Shown here piece after piece: positions 37,748 through 47,757 of a stretch of 64,000 nt of DNA; positions within the stretch are counted from its first letter, which is position 1, and every line of letters begins with the position of its first letter. Made by a program: the position numbers and the translations under genes. The notes under the pieces were generated by a model. The model was not told where the DNA came from and did not search any database. It worked only from the letters and a program-made list of their open reading frames with translations. The DNA is taken from NCBI GenBank assembly GCA_024643345.1, contig JAHENB010000001.1:215356-279355 (forward strand), given 5' to 3'. Source of the DNA: Maribacter sp. (GTDB lineage Bacteria; Bacteroidota; Bacteroidia; Flavobacteriales; Flavobacteriaceae).

Positions 37748-37822
37748 CTTGGCCTTGGTTTCAGTATTGTGCATAAAGATAAGCAGTAAAATTGATTACA
37801 TTTGGGAAATTTGTAGCTTGGG

Positions 37823-38806
37823 ATGAAGGAAATAATACGATGGGGCATTCTCGGTCCCGGTAAAATTGCACATAGTTTCGTTAAAGATTTGAAGTTGGTC
37901 AATGGTGGTAAGTTGGTGGCGGTCGCTTCAAGAAACCTTGATCGCGCCAAGGAATTTGCCACGCTATATGGAGCGGAACATGCCTATGGCAGTTATGGAG
38001 AAATGCTGGAATCGAAACATGTAGACGTGATATACATCGCTACGCCGCATACAGGTCATTTTGAATGGGCCATCAAGGCGATGGAGCATGGCAAGCACGT
38101 GCTCTGCGAAAAACCCCTGGGCATTAATATGTTCCAGGTGGAAAAAATCATCGATGCGGCCCAAAAGAACCGGGTTTTTCTCATGGAAGCCATGTGGAGC
38201 CGATTTAATCCGGCAATATTAAAAACAAAGGAACTGATCCAAAGCGGAAAAATAGGGGAGATAGGTTATGTACATGCCGATTTTGCTTTTTATGCACTCG
38301 ACCGGGATGAGAAAGGCAGGTTGCTGAATCCCGACTTGGCGGGTGGTTCGGTCTTGGATATCGGAATTTATCCCATTTTTTTGGCCTATCTCATTTTAGG
38401 CATGCCCGAAGAAATTTATGCTGTTTCCAATTTCCATAAGACAGGGGCCGAGGTACAGACTTCGATGATATTCAATTATCCCAAGGCACAGGCCATTCTT
38501 TATAGTGGGCTCACCAGCAATTCAGGGATGAAAGCCGAAATTTCCGGTAGTAAAGGCTCTATTTTTATAGATCCCAGATGGCATGAAGCCCATGGCTTGA
38601 CCTTGACTATTGAGGACAATGAGGAAAGATATGAACTTCCTCCCATCGGTAAGGGATACGCCCATGAAATTGCGGAAGTACATGAATGCCTTCAAAGCGG
38701 AAAACTGCAAAGTGCGCTTTGGGGCCATCAACAGAGCATCGATCTGATGCAGCTGATGGATACGGTGCGGCAGCGGGCCGGAATCGTTTTCCCATTTGAA
38801 ACATAA
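37823..38806 (+). CDS. Gfo/Idh/MocA-family oxidoreductase (cytoplasmic)
   Basis: 327 residues without export signal. Rossmann motif IRWGILGPGKIAHSFV, then the family signature LCEKPLGIN with its conserved Lys, and the substrate-domain segment LAGGSVLDIGIYP. The layout resembles dihydrodiol-dehydrogenase-like members. Substrate unknown. Divergent from the carboxylase, with 75 bases between them. Confidence 0.9.
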   Translation: MKEIIRWGILGPGKIAHSFVKDLKLVNGGKLVAVASRNLDRAKEFATLYGAEHAYGSYGEMLESKHVDVIYIATPHTGHFEWAIKAMEHGKHVLCEKPLGINMFQVEKIIDAAQKNRVFLMEAMWSRFNPAILKTKELIQSGKIGEIGYVHADFAFYALDRDEKGRLLNPDLAGGSVLDIGIYPIFLAYLILGMPEEIYAVSNFHKTGAEVQTSMIFNYPKAQAILYSGLTSNSGMKAEISGSKGSIFIDPRWHEAHGLTLTIEDNEERYELPPIGKGYAHEIAEVHECLQSGKLQSALWGHQQSIDLMQLMDTVRQRAGIVFPFET

Positions 38807-38887
38807 AGTTTTGGCATGAAGCCGACATTTATTGGAAAATTTCCGATATTTGGAAATACGACCAGCCACTAATAAATCAATATAAAA

Positions 38888-39070
38888 ATGGGAATGAACA
38901 AAAATACAGTACTCGCTTGGGCCACCTTTATCATGATTGTCGTGGGCTGTGGATTAATTGCACTTGGAGCCTTTCGATATGACGATGTTGCAGGTTGGGG
39001 CTTTGCTGCAGTGGGTATTGGTTTTTTCGCGATATCCTGGGTATTCAATGCCCTGAAGGGTAGGGTATAG
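38888..39070 (+). CDS. CAL67264-type small membrane protein
   Basis: 60 residues with two membrane segments (LAWATFIMIVVGCGLIALGA and WGFAAVGIGFFAISWVFNAL) joined by FRYDDVAG. I recognise the pattern of the flavobacterial CAL67264 family, a short conserved protein of unknown function that is often close to ettA. Here it precedes ettA by 75 bases on the same strand. Confidence 0.8.
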   Translation: MGMNKNTVLAWATFIMIVVGCGLIALGAFRYDDVAGWGFAAVGIGFFAISWVFNALKGRV

Positions 39071-39145
39071 CCGATTTTCGCCAGATATCTTCCATTATTT
39101 AGCATACCGATAGGCCTTTATCAATCGAAACCTACAATTTATTTT

Positions 39146-40837
39146 ATGTCCGACGATAAGAAAGTTATTTTTTCAATGACCGGGGTTACCAAGACCTACA
39201 AAAATGCCAATACGCCCGTCCTAAAAAATATTTACCTCAGTTTTTTCTATGGCGCCAAGATTGGGATACTGGGCCTTAATGGTTCCGGTAAATCAACTTT
39301 GCTCAGAATTATTGCCGGGGTCGACAAGAACTACCAGGGCGATGTGGTCTTTTCGCCCGGATATCAGGTAGGCTATCTTGAACAGGAACCGCAATTGGAC
39401 GAAAATAAAACGGTTTTGGAGGTCGTTAAAGAGGGCGTATCGGAAACTGTGGCCATCTTGGATGAATACAACAAGATCAATGATATGTTCGGCTTACCGG
39501 AGGTTTATGAGAATCCTGAAAAGATGCAGAAATTGATGGACAAGCAGGCAGAACTTCAGGATAAGATCGATGCGTCTAATGCTTGGGAGTTGGATACCAA
39601 GTTGGAAATTGCCATGGATGCCCTGCGCACCCCAGAACCTGATAAAAAAATAGCGATTTTGTCGGGAGGGGAACGCAGACGTGTGGCCCTATGCCGACTT
39701 TTGCTGCAGCAGCCCCAGATACTATTATTGGACGAACCTACCAACCATTTGGATGCTGAATCGGTACACTGGTTGGAACATCACTTGGCAAATTATCAAG
39801 GTACGGTGATCGCCGTGACACATGACAGGTACTTTTTGGACAATGTCGCTGGGTGGATCTTAGAATTGGATCGTGGCGAGGGCATTCCTTGGAAAGGCAA
39901 TTATTCAAGTTGGCTCGACCAAAAGGCAAAACGTCTGGCTCAGGAGAGCAAGGTCGCTTCCAAACGCCAAAAAACCCTGGAGCGGGAACTCGAATGGGTA
40001 CGACAAGGGGCAAAGGGAAGACAGACCAAGCAAAAGGCGCGTTTGAACAATTATGACAAATTATTGAGCCAGGACCAAAAACAGCTCGATGAAAAACTGG
40101 AAATCTATATACCCAATGGGCCGAGATTGGGCACCAATGTAATCGAAGCCAAAGGGGTTAGCAAAGCCTATGGTGATAAATTGCTCTATGAAAATCTGAA
40201 TTTCAAATTACCGCAAGCTGGTATTGTAGGGGTAATAGGTCCCAATGGCGCTGGGAAAACTACGATTTTCAGGATGATCATGGGAGAGGAGCAACCCGAT
40301 AGCGGTACTTTTGAGATCGGCGATACCGTAAAGATTGCCTATGTAGACCAGAGCCACTCGAACATCGACCCTGAAAAGACCATTTGGCAAAACTTCAGTG
40401 ACGAACAGGATTTGATCCTGATGGGTGGGCGGCAGGTAAACTCCAGGGCCTATTTGAGCCGGTTCAATTTTTCAGGAAGTGAACAGAACAAAAAGGTGAA
40501 CATGCTTTCTGGAGGCGAACGCAATCGGTTGCATTTGGCCATGACCTTAAAAGAGGAAGGCAACGTGCTGCTGCTCGACGAGCCCACAAACGATCTTGAT
40601 GTGAATACGCTCCGTGCTCTGGAAGAAGGATTGGAAAATTTTGCGGGATGCGCCGTGGTCATTTCCCACGACAGATGGTTTTTGGATAGGATATGTACCC
40701 ACATCCTTTCCTTTGAAGGCGATTCCCAAGTCTACTTTTTCGAGGGATCATTTTCCGATTATGAAGACAATAAAAAGAAAAGATTGGGTGGCGATATGAT
40801 TCCTAAAAGGCTCAAATACAAAAAATTGATTCGTTAA
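39146..40837 (+). CDS. ettA: energy-dependent translational throttle ABC-F protein
   Basis: 563 residues, two ABC domains on one chain with no membrane segment. Walker A: GLNGSGKST (43-51) and GPNGAGKTT (365-373); signatures LSGGERRRVALCRLL and LSGGERNRLHLAMTL; Walker B LLLDEPTNHLD and LLLDEPTNDLD; a charged linker between the domains. EttA binds the ribosomal E site and gates entry to elongation with ADP/ATP ratio. Length and linker fit EttA better than Uup or YheS. Followed by a terminator. Confidence 0.93.
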   Translation: MSDDKKVIFSMTGVTKTYKNANTPVLKNIYLSFFYGAKIGILGLNGSGKSTLLRIIAGVDKNYQGDVVFSPGYQVGYLEQEPQLDENKTVLEVVKEGVSETVAILDEYNKINDMFGLPEVYENPEKMQKLMDKQAELQDKIDASNAWELDTKLEIAMDALRTPEPDKKIAILSGGERRRVALCRLLLQQPQILLLDEPTNHLDAESVHWLEHHLANYQGTVIAVTHDRYFLDNVAGWILELDRGEGIPWKGNYSSWLDQKAKRLAQESKVASKRQKTLERELEWVRQGAKGRQTKQKARLNNYDKLLSQDQKQLDEKLEIYIPNGPRLGTNVIEAKGVSKAYGDKLLYENLNFKLPQAGIVGVIGPNGAGKTTIFRMIMGEEQPDSGTFEIGDTVKIAYVDQSHSNIDPEKTIWQNFSDEQDLILMGGRQVNSRAYLSRFNFSGSEQNKKVNMLSGGERNRLHLAMTLKEEGNVLLLDEPTNDLDVNTLRALEEGLENFAGCAVVISHDRWFLDRICTHILSFEGDSQVYFFEGSFSDYEDNKKKRLGGDMIPKRLKYKKLIR

Positions 40838-40852
40838 GAAACATGAAAAGTA

Positions 40853-40877
40853 ACTCCCGAAATCAACGGGAGTTTTT
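40853..40877 (+). terminator. rho-independent terminator after ettA
   Basis: ACTCCCG (40853-40859), loop of 7, CGGGAGT (40867-40873), then TTTT. Stable and 15 bases after the ettA stop. Confidence 0.8.
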
Positions 40878-41064
40878 ATTTATGGAACCATTTTTATCGT
40901 TTTATAGGCTCTTTGATTTTTTTAAGACTTCACTGCGGTTACATCCCAAAAATAATAGATTCGTTGATAAGAATCACATATATAAAGTACCGAATTTCAT
41001 TTTAGTTATTGGTTTACACATTCACTTCTGCCATGACAAATGGGTGAGCGATTTGTTACAATGA

Positions 41065-41880
41065 TCAATAACTTTCTTTAGGGTACCAATCCAATTGAAT
41101 TACCTTGATATTGGAATTGGCGGAATTCACCAATGACTTAAACTTGGAGACATCACTGACATCTGGCCTTCCCCTATAATGATAAGGATACACCTCATTA
41201 GGCTTGAATGCCAAAACGGCATCGGCCGCGCTTTCTTCGGTCATCGTATAGGGTAGGTTCATACATACAAAAGCCTTATCTATGTTTTGAAGGGCACGCA
41301 TTTCGGGAATGTCTTCGGTATCGCCTGAAAAATATATTCGTTCACCATCCTTGCTCAATACATAACCGTTGCCCCTGCCCTTGACATGGAAATCCTTGGC
41401 TTCCTCCCTTAAATTGTACATGGGTATCGCTTCTACGGTAATTCCGTAACGTTCTTTACTATCCCCATTGTTCAGCACATCGATTTTAGGGGTGAATTCG
41501 GAGGGCATTTGGTCTGCTACCGCTTGCGGCATCATAATTTTTGCCTGGGTCGTATTTAATTCCTGTAAGGTTTCCAGGCTAAAATGGTCACCATGTATAT
41601 CGGTGATCAGAATAAGATCGGGCTGCTTTTCGCCCATGAAGGCCCCAGCGCCCCCTACAGGATCGACATAAATGGTAACCCCGTCCCATTCGAGCACAGC
41701 AGACGCATGCTCAATGGGCACAATTTTAATGGTTGGCGGGGAAATTTCCTGAGTTGATCGAGATGCCAATTCCGAAATCGAATTTGTATCGTTGGGCATC
41801 GCATTATTTTTTTTGTCGGTTTCTTGACAGGATGTTGAGACCAATACGTATAATAATAGGAAAATGTTTAATTTTTTCAT
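41065..41880 (-). CDS. metallo-beta-lactamase-fold lipoprotein
   Basis: 271 residues. Lipobox LVSTSC (Cys18) after a hydrophobic leader, so exported and lipid-anchored. The MBL-fold metal motif is TDIHGDHFS; later segments YFSGDTEDIPEM and PNEVYPYHYRG provide further likely ligands, as in the UlaG/YcjI-like or YtnP groups. Probably a periplasmic hydrolase; substrate unknown. Downstream is the ettA gene, convergent with 227 bases between stops. Confidence 0.85.
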   Translation of the reverse strand: MKKLNIFLLLYVLVSTSCQETDKKNNAMPNDTNSISELASRSTQEISPPTIKIVPIEHASAVLEWDGVTIYVDPVGGAGAFMGEKQPDLILITDIHGDHFSLETLQELNTTQAKIMMPQAVADQMPSEFTPKIDVLNNGDSKERYGITVEAIPMYNLREEAKDFHVKGRGNGYVLSKDGERIYFSGDTEDIPEMRALQNIDKAFVCMNLPYTMTEESAADAVLAFKPNEVYPYHYRGRPDVSDVSKFKSLVNSANSNIKVIQLDWYPKESY

Positions 41881-41913
41881 GGGTTTTTTATAAAGCTAAG
41901 GTTCCTTTAAAAT

Positions 41914-42384
41914 TTAAGTTCTTAAATCCAATTCCATTTTAATATTGCTTCTTGCGTAAGGCAAATTCTTTTCTAGGGGCACTTCTTTGAATCCATACTT
42001 ACGGTAAATATATATGGCATTGGTCAATTTGGTATTGGAATACAGGTTAATTTTTTCCCATTCGTTCTTCTGGGCGAAATCGATGGCAAATTGCATCAAG
42101 GCTTGACCAATTTTAAGTCCTTGAAAATGGGGGTCCACCGCCATTTTTCCCAATTCGTATGCTTTCTCGTTCATTTTTATAAACGAAAAACAACCTACAA
42201 TTTCGTCGCCATACTGTGCCATAAAGATATGGCCGCCCTTATCAAGGATAGATGTTTTGCAATTTTCGAGCAAAAATTCGTCCATGGGTTCAATATGAAA
42301 AAAGCGTTGCACCCATGCAAGGTTTAAGTCCCTAAAATACGCTGCATGCACGGGTGCGAAAGGGATAATTTTCAGCGATACCAT
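41914..42384 (-). CDS. GNAT-family N-acetyltransferase
   Basis: 156 residues: IIPFAPVHAAYFRDLNLAWV at the start, GKMAVDPHFQGLKIGQALM in the acetyl-CoA loop (QGLKIG), and NLYSNTKLTNAIYIYRKYGFKEV near the end. Standard small GNAT fold; target unknown. It precedes the MBL lipoprotein by 33 bases on the same strand and may be co-transcribed. Confidence 0.88.
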   Translation of the reverse strand: MVSLKIIPFAPVHAAYFRDLNLAWVQRFFHIEPMDEFLLENCKTSILDKGGHIFMAQYGDEIVGCFSFIKMNEKAYELGKMAVDPHFQGLKIGQALMQFAIDFAQKNEWEKINLYSNTKLTNAIYIYRKYGFKEVPLEKNLPYARSNIKMELDLRT

Positions 42385-42547
42385 TGATTTGGGGAATATT
42401 TTTGACGATTAAAGTTAAGATTTTGTGAGCTTATCGACCTTGACTTATGGAAATTTTTTAATTAAAAAAATCTAAAAAGTAAATCGGACCGTATATAGAG
42501 GGATACAAACAATCAAATTTTTTAAAAAGTAATTAATTTTTTACACT

Positions 42548-43435
42548 ATGACTGAAACAAAGAACAATAACGGATTAAAAGTTTTGGCCGGTTTACTAGG
42601 GGTGGTATTATTAGGTACCATCATTTATACAGTAAGCCTTTACCAAGATAAAAAGAAGACCACAATGGCCCTTACCCAGGAAAAGCAATTGGTCGTTGAT
42701 GACCTTAATAGCTTGAAGTCTGAATATGACAAGGCCATTTTGGAAAGCAATGCCACCAACGAAGAGTTGGTAACGGCCCGCGATAACATCGCAAAATACA
42801 TCGATTCTGTAAAAACAATGAAGGCCGATATTTCCTCGCTTTCGAGATACAGAAGACAAGTTGCTGTTTTGACCAAAGAGCGTGAGTCATTATTGAAAAG
42901 GGTAGATTCGTTGACACAATCGAACACCTTGATAGCCATGCAACGCGACAGCACCTATGTTGAATTGGAAAAGCAAACCGTTTTTAATGATTCATTGGTG
43001 GTACAGAACACCCAATTGGCCGATGTGGTTGAAAAGGGATCGGCATTGAACCTTTCAAAATTTACCGTTGATGCGGTCAGGGAAAGAGGAAGCGGTAAAA
43101 TGGTATCAACCCAAAGAGCAAAGGCTACCGATAAATTCAAGATTTGTTTTACCGTGGCCGACAACGTGATCGCCCAAGCCGGTGACAGGGAATTCTTTAT
43201 GGAAGTTTTAGACCCTCAAGGTAATGTTTTGGGAGAGAGTTATTCGAAATCTACCGATTCTGGTGCTTCGGTAACCTACAGCAAGGGCACTAACTTCTAT
43301 TATGAGAACCGTTCCTTGGATGTTTGTGATTACATCAACAAACCTGCTGGGGAATTCCAAAAAGGAAATTACATGGTGAATGTGTACGATGACAAATTGA
43401 AGTTGTTGGGTACTTCTAAGTTCACTTTGAAATAA
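42548..43435 (+). CDS. membrane-anchored coiled-coil protein, unknown function
   Basis: 295 residues. One N-terminal membrane helix (VLAGLLGVVLLGTIIYTVSL, about 13-32), a long coiled-coil to about 155 (EEL, LTKERESLLKRVDSL), then a beta-rich domain (KFKICFTVADNVIAQAGDREFF, YMVNVYDDKLKLLGTSKF). Probably periplasmic. I recognise no named family, though the design resembles flavobacterial surface or gliding-associated proteins. A strong terminator follows. Confidence 0.75.
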   Translation: MTETKNNNGLKVLAGLLGVVLLGTIIYTVSLYQDKKKTTMALTQEKQLVVDDLNSLKSEYDKAILESNATNEELVTARDNIAKYIDSVKTMKADISSLSRYRRQVAVLTKERESLLKRVDSLTQSNTLIAMQRDSTYVELEKQTVFNDSLVVQNTQLADVVEKGSALNLSKFTVDAVRERGSGKMVSTQRAKATDKFKICFTVADNVIAQAGDREFFMEVLDPQGNVLGESYSKSTDSGASVTYSKGTNFYYENRSLDVCDYINKPAGEFQKGNYMVNVYDDKLKLLGTSKFTLK

Positions 43436-43453
43436 ACACTTTCCATTAAACTT

Positions 43454-43488
43454 AAAAAGGGGCAATCGATTACGATTGCCCCTTTTTT
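43454..43488. terminator. bidirectional intrinsic terminator
   Basis: GGGGCAATCG (43459-43468), loop ATTA, CGATTGCCCC (43473-43482), with AAAAA before and TTTTTT after. Ten perfect pairs; serves the coiled-coil gene and, on the other strand, fumC, which ends at 43511. Confidence 0.92.
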
Positions 43489-43510
43489 ATTTCCTCTTAG
43501 ATCCTGAACA

Positions 43511-44908
43511 TTATTGAAGGGAGCCGACCATATCTTCAGGCTTTACCCACTCGTCATAGTCTTCGGCGGTCACATAGCCAAGATTTATTGCCTCTTCCTT
43601 TAAAGTAGTGCCATTTTTATGGGCCGTATTAGCAATTTCAGCGGCCTTATAATAGCCGATCTTGGTATTCAATGCAGTCACCAGCATTAAGGAATTATTG
43701 AGCAGTTGCTTAATGACCTCATAATTTGGTTCAATACCTGCTGCGCAATTGATATCAAAACTGACACAGGCATCGCCCAAGAGTTGTGCAGATTGCAAAA
43801 TATTAGCTGCCATCATGGGTTTGAAGACATTCAATTCGTAATGGCCTTGGGTACCTCCAACGGTGACGGCCACATCATTTCCCATAACCTGTGCGCATAC
43901 CATGGTCAATGCCTCGCATTGTGTGGGATTTACTTTTCCCGGCATAATGGAGCTCCCGGGCTCATTGGCGGGAATGATTATTTCTCCAATGCCCGAACGT
44001 GGGCCGGAGGCCATCATGCGTATATCGTTGGCGATTTTGTTCAGCGATACGGCCAATTGCTTGAGCGCACCGTGACTTTCCACAATGGCATCGTGAGAGG
44101 CCAGGGCCTCGAATTTGTTTTCGGCCGTCTTTAACGGAAGTCCCGTAAACTGGGAAATATATTTGGCCACCATAACATCGTACCCTTTCGGGGTATTGAG
44201 TCCGGTTCCTACCGCAGTGCCACCCAAAGCCATTTCACTCAAATGATCCAGAGTATTCTTTAAGGCTTTAAGGCCGTGATCTAGCTGTGCCACATAACCC
44301 GAAAATTCTTGTCCCAGGGTTAGGGGAGTGGCATCCATAAGGTGGGTACGACCTATTTTGACAACCTTGTTAAACTCCTTTGACTTTTTGTGCAGGGTAT
44401 TCCTTAGCTGGGTCACGCCTGGGATGGTGGTGTCCACAATCTTTTTATAGGCGGCAATGTGCATTCCAGTGGGAAAAGTATCGTTGGATGATTGCGATTT
44501 GTTCACGTCATCGTTGGGCTGTATCGTTTTTTCACCTTCTCCGATTTTCTTCCCGTAAATTTCATGGGCACGGTTAGCGATCACCTCGTTCACGTTCATA
44601 TTGCTCTGTGTACCCGATCCCGTTTGCCAGATGACCAGGGGAAATTGGTCATCGAATTTTCCGTCCAGGATTTCGTCGCATACTTTTGCAATCAAATCCC
44701 TCTTTTCTATTGGAAGCACCCCCAGATCACAATTGGCATAAGCAGCCGCCTTTTTAAGATAGGCGAAGCCATAGATAATATCCAGGGGCATAGAGGCCGA
44801 TGGGCCGATCTTAAAATTATTTCTGGAACGTTCCGTCTGGGCGCCCCAATATTTGTCTGCCGGGACCTCAACGGTCCCCATAGTGTCTTTTTCAATTCTA
44901 AAGTTCAT
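43511..44908 (-). CDS. fumC: fumarate hydratase class II
   Basis: Interconverts fumarate and malate. 465 residues, full length. Motifs: [10 protein letters not shown] (96-105), SSND (140-143), RTHLMDATP (His189) and the superfamily signature [11 protein letters not shown] (318-328). Aspartase shares the fold, but the length and start ([19 protein letters not shown]) favour fumarase. Its minus-strand promoter has a TACCTTTG element. Confidence 0.95.
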   Translation of the reverse strand: MNFRIEKDTMGTVEVPADKYWGAQTERSRNNFKIGPSASMPLDIIYGFAYLKKAAAYANCDLGVLPIEKRDLIAKVCDEILDGKFDDQFPLVIWQTGSGTQSNMNVNEVIANRAHEIYGKKIGEGEKTIQPNDDVNKSQSSNDTFPTGMHIAAYKKIVDTTIPGVTQLRNTLHKKSKEFNKVVKIGRTHLMDATPLTLGQEFSGYVAQLDHGLKALKNTLDHLSEMALGGTAVGTGLNTPKGYDVMVAKYISQFTGLPLKTAENKFEALASHDAIVESHGALKQLAVSLNKIANDIRMMASGPRSGIGEIIIPANEPGSSIMPGKVNPTQCEALTMVCAQVMGNDVAVTVGGTQGHYELNVFKPMMAANILQSAQLLGDACVSFDINCAAGIEPNYEVIKQLLNNSLMLVTALNTKIGYYKAAEIANTAHKNGTTLKEEAINLGYVTAEDYDEWVKPEDMVGSLQ

Positions 44909-44931
44909 GATCGATCATTTTTTAAGCTAAA

Positions 44932-44939
44932 CAAAGGTA
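44932..44939 (-). promoter_or_regulatory. -7-type element of fumC
   Basis: On the minus strand TACCTTTG matches TAnnTTTG exactly, 23 bases upstream of the fumC ATG. No clear TTTG lies at the expected -33, so the call rests on the -7 element. Confidence 0.4.
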
Positions 44940-45010
44940 AGGCTTTGAGGGATTAATTATGAACGGGGCTATTTGAAATCTAAATTCGTTTGATATTTTT
45001 TAGGAATAGA

Positions 45011-45043
45011 TTTGTCTGATTCCCCATTTTCAAAGTATATTTG
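45011..45043 (+). promoter_or_regulatory. flavobacterial-type promoter of the small membrane gene
   Basis: TTTG (45011-45014) and TATATTTG (45036-45043), spacer 21. The latter fits TAnnTTTG exactly, and the predicted start would leave a 16-base leader before the ATG at 45064. Confidence 0.55.
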
Positions 45044-45063
45044 TGGAATCAAATTATTAAAAG

Positions 45064-45237
45064 ATGTTTGAATTCGATCAGTATTTGGGATTTCTCGCCT
45101 TCTTGACCATATTGACCATAGGTTTTTGGCTGATGATATTTTTGTTGACTTTTGTGGTACCTTATTGGTTGTTCGGTAATTTGATGGAGATGTACAAACA
45201 GAAACGCGAAGCTAAACGTGCCGCGAGAAACGCATAA
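45064..45237 (+). CDS. 57-residue single-pass membrane protein
   Basis: ATG to TAA, 58 codons. MFEFDQYLGF, then a hydrophobic segment (LAFLTILTIGFWLMIFLLTFVV split over about residues 11-36), PYWLFGNLMEMYKQ and a basic tail EAKRAARNA. Supported by a good promoter and an intrinsic terminator on both sides, in a small independent unit between the divergent fumC and the receptor. I recognise no family. Confidence 0.75.
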   Translation: MFEFDQYLGFLAFLTILTIGFWLMIFLLTFVVPYWLFGNLMEMYKQKREAKRAARNA

Positions 45238-45242
45238 AAAAA

Positions 45243-45264
45243 GGAGCCAATAGGCTCCTTTTTT
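45243..45264. terminator. intrinsic terminator of the small membrane gene
   Basis: GGAGCC (45243-45248), loop AATA, GGCTCC (45253-45258), flanked by A-run and TTTTTT, directly after the stop of the 57-residue gene. It can also terminate the receptor gene on the minus strand. Confidence 0.85.
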
Positions 45265-45272
45265 AATTTATA

Positions 45273-47756
45273 TCAAGATCCTCCTCCTTCAAACTCCCCA
45301 TCATCATTACCTCCATTGTTACGTTGGTTGTTTCGCTCAGACTTTTTCTGGTTAAATCTGTAGATAAAAGAAGCTGTAAATTGTCTTTCACGCCATTGGA
45401 ATTCACTCTCTGATGTAAAGAAGGGGGTTTCCGTAAAGGACCTTCTCTTTCTTGAATTCAATAAATCCCTCACCCCCAATGATACGGTGGCCTTATCGTC
45501 CAGAACATCTTTGCTAAAAGCCAAATCCAATGAAAAGATGCCCTTGTTTTCCGTTTGTGCGTTTTGTGATGGGCCCCGATAAAAGGCATTGGTTTGCCAA
45601 TCGATCTTGGCGGGCAATGATACCTTTGAACTAAATCGGGCGAACCAACTGGTGTTGTCCGCACCGTAATCGACATCATTGAAAAACCCTTCTTTCTTAA
45701 ATTTGAAAAAATTGAAACTGCCATTCAGCCGCAACCATTTTTTTGGATTGTAAAGTACTGCAGCTTCCGCCCCAATGCGTTCATTGGTAGATAAATTTAT
45801 CGGAATGGATCTTATAATGGGGATACCATCCGAAGTATTCTGCCCGGTTTCTTCCTGGATTCTTTCAAAGGAATCGGTTTCTTTTTGATAATAGACCGAC
45901 GTGGTTAAGGTAAGTTTATCCCAACGTCTTAAATATCCTAAATCAAATGCATTGGCATAAGCGGGATTTAAGTTGGGGTTGCCCTGAAAAATATTGGTTC
46001 TACTTACCCGTGATGGGAAAGGATTGATGAAGAATCCTCTGGGCCTGTTGATTCTTCTGTTATACCCCAAGGAAATATTTTCTTTGTCATTCAATTCATA
46101 TATCAGATTGATGGTTGGAAATAGCCCCAAATAATTTTTATCAAAATTTAAGGCAATTTCAGGTCCTAAAATTTCCTGCAAAGCATCTTCATCGAATTCA
46201 GAATCAACCTGGCCTTTCAATTGGGTGTTTTCCAATCGTAGTCCCAAAAGGAAAGAAAAACCCCCAAATTTGTTTCCGTATTGGGTATACACCGCAGTGA
46301 CGTTTTCGTCATAGGTAAAGGTATTGGTCAAATTTTGGTTGGTCTCAAATTGGCCCGTGTTTTGGTTTAAGGTATCCAGTTTAAAATCGGTGATAGTTTG
46401 TTCATAATCGCCCCTGAATCCGGCCTCAAATTGGGAATCACCAATGGGCAAGACATAATCAGCCTGAATTAAATATTCATTTTGTATTTCATTTTGGAAC
46501 ACCTTTTCACTTGCCAATAATTGATTATCGGGAAAAGTATTGTTTTCAACAATGGTTGTTGGCGAAACTTCTTTACCGTAAGAATATTGTAAATCGGCCG
46601 TTAATTTATGACCTTCATCATTAAAATTATTGTTATAATTCAGGGATACTTGATAATTGTTGTCATCTTCATTTTGTTGTTCCCTCCTTAAAGTCCTGCT
46701 ATCCAAATCATCTAGAATAAAGCGCTCACTGGTGTTTTCGGTAACGTCCTGTTCATCTGAGAAACGGCCAAAAACGCTTCCGGTCAAAGAAGATTTTTTT
46801 GTTAAGAAATATTCTATTCCGAGGTTGACGTTAAAGGCTTTATCCCTTCTCTGAATGTCCCTTTCTTCAATGATGCGGTCGAAAGCACCGTTAAAGTATC
46901 TGTTATCAAAAAGTCCATTTCCCGGAGGTTCCCGGAAAGTATAGCCCAAGGTATTGAAGATATTGAACTTATCGGTTCGAAGATTCACGTTGGATGTGAC
47001 TTGGGAGGCTATCGGATATCCAACACTGGTATTGATCGAACCATTGAAACCCAATGTTTTTTCTTGTTTTAAGACAATATTCAAAATGCCCGCAGTTCCC
47101 TCGGCATCATATCGTGCAGAGGGACTGGTAATGACCTCGACCTTTTCAATGGCATCGGCCGGTAACTGTCGCAAGGCATCGGTAGAGCCGAAACCAGCAA
47201 GGGCTGAGGGCCTTCCATTAATAAGTATCCTAACATTATCGTTGCCGCGAAGGCTGATGGCTCCGTCGACGTCAACGGAAACGGACGGAATGTTGTTCAA
47301 GGCATCACTGATATTGGCACCACTGTTGGTAAGGTCCTTTCCAACATTGTAGACCTTTTTATCTAACCTAACTTCCACGGTGGTTCGCTCCCCCACGACT
47401 TCCACACCTTCCAGTTGTGCCACATCCAAACTTAATTTCAGCGTGCCAAGATCTGTTGAACTGTTGAAGGCCCTGTTGTCGAATTTGATCGACTTATATG
47501 ATATGTACTCAATGCTTACATTGTAATTGCCTGGCGCGGTTTCCACTTCCAACCTTCCCTTTGCATCTGATATGCCACCGGTTACTTTTTCTGGATTTTC
47601 AACACTTTGCAGAACCAAAGTGGCGTATTCAAGCGGCTCTCCGGTTTCATTGTCTAATATTGTTCCCGTAATTTTTATCGGTGATTGCCCTTGTGGTCCT
47701 TGGGCGGTGATATTAATGGTAAAGAGGAGTAGGGCAAGCGGGAACAGCTTCTTCAT
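45273..47756 (-). CDS. TonB-dependent outer-membrane receptor-like protein
   Basis: 827 residues starting at MKKLFPLALLLF (47756), a clear signal peptide; 30 Lys/Arg-rich codons upstream in the same frame belong to the end of the neighbouring gene read in another frame. An N-terminal Ig-like carboxypeptidase domain (GTILDNETGEPLEYATL) precedes a plug (NIPSVSVDVDGAISLRGNDNVRILINGRP), then a long beta-barrel. Outer-membrane; the substrate is unknown. Starts one base after the upstream gene's stop. Confidence 0.9.
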   Translation of the reverse strand: MKKLFPLALLLFTINITAQGPQGQSPIKITGTILDNETGEPLEYATLVLQSVENPEKVTGGISDAKGRLEVETAPGNYNVSIEYISYKSIKFDNRAFNSSTDLGTLKLSLDVAQLEGVEVVGERTTVEVRLDKKVYNVGKDLTNSGANISDALNNIPSVSVDVDGAISLRGNDNVRILINGRPSALAGFGSTDALRQLPADAIEKVEVITSPSARYDAEGTAGILNIVLKQEKTLGFNGSINTSVGYPIASQVTSNVNLRTDKFNIFNTLGYTFREPPGNGLFDNRYFNGAFDRIIEERDIQRRDKAFNVNLGIEYFLTKKSSLTGSVFGRFSDEQDVTENTSERFILDDLDSRTLRREQQNEDDNNYQVSLNYNNNFNDEGHKLTADLQYSYGKEVSPTTIVENNTFPDNQLLASEKVFQNEIQNEYLIQADYVLPIGDSQFEAGFRGDYEQTITDFKLDTLNQNTGQFETNQNLTNTFTYDENVTAVYTQYGNKFGGFSFLLGLRLENTQLKGQVDSEFDEDALQEILGPEIALNFDKNYLGLFPTINLIYELNDKENISLGYNRRINRPRGFFINPFPSRVSRTNIFQGNPNLNPAYANAFDLGYLRRWDKLTLTTSVYYQKETDSFERIQEETGQNTSDGIPIIRSIPINLSTNERIGAEAAVLYNPKKWLRLNGSFNFFKFKKEGFFNDVDYGADNTSWFARFSSKVSLPAKIDWQTNAFYRGPSQNAQTENKGIFSLDLAFSKDVLDDKATVSLGVRDLLNSRKRRSFTETPFFTSESEFQWRERQFTASFIYRFNQKKSERNNQRNNGGNDDGEFEGGGS

Positions 47757-47757
47757 G

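Noticed and set aside
40843-41064. Plus-strand 73-codon frame after ettA
   Set aside because: It contains the ettA terminator hairpin and has no protein-like pattern.
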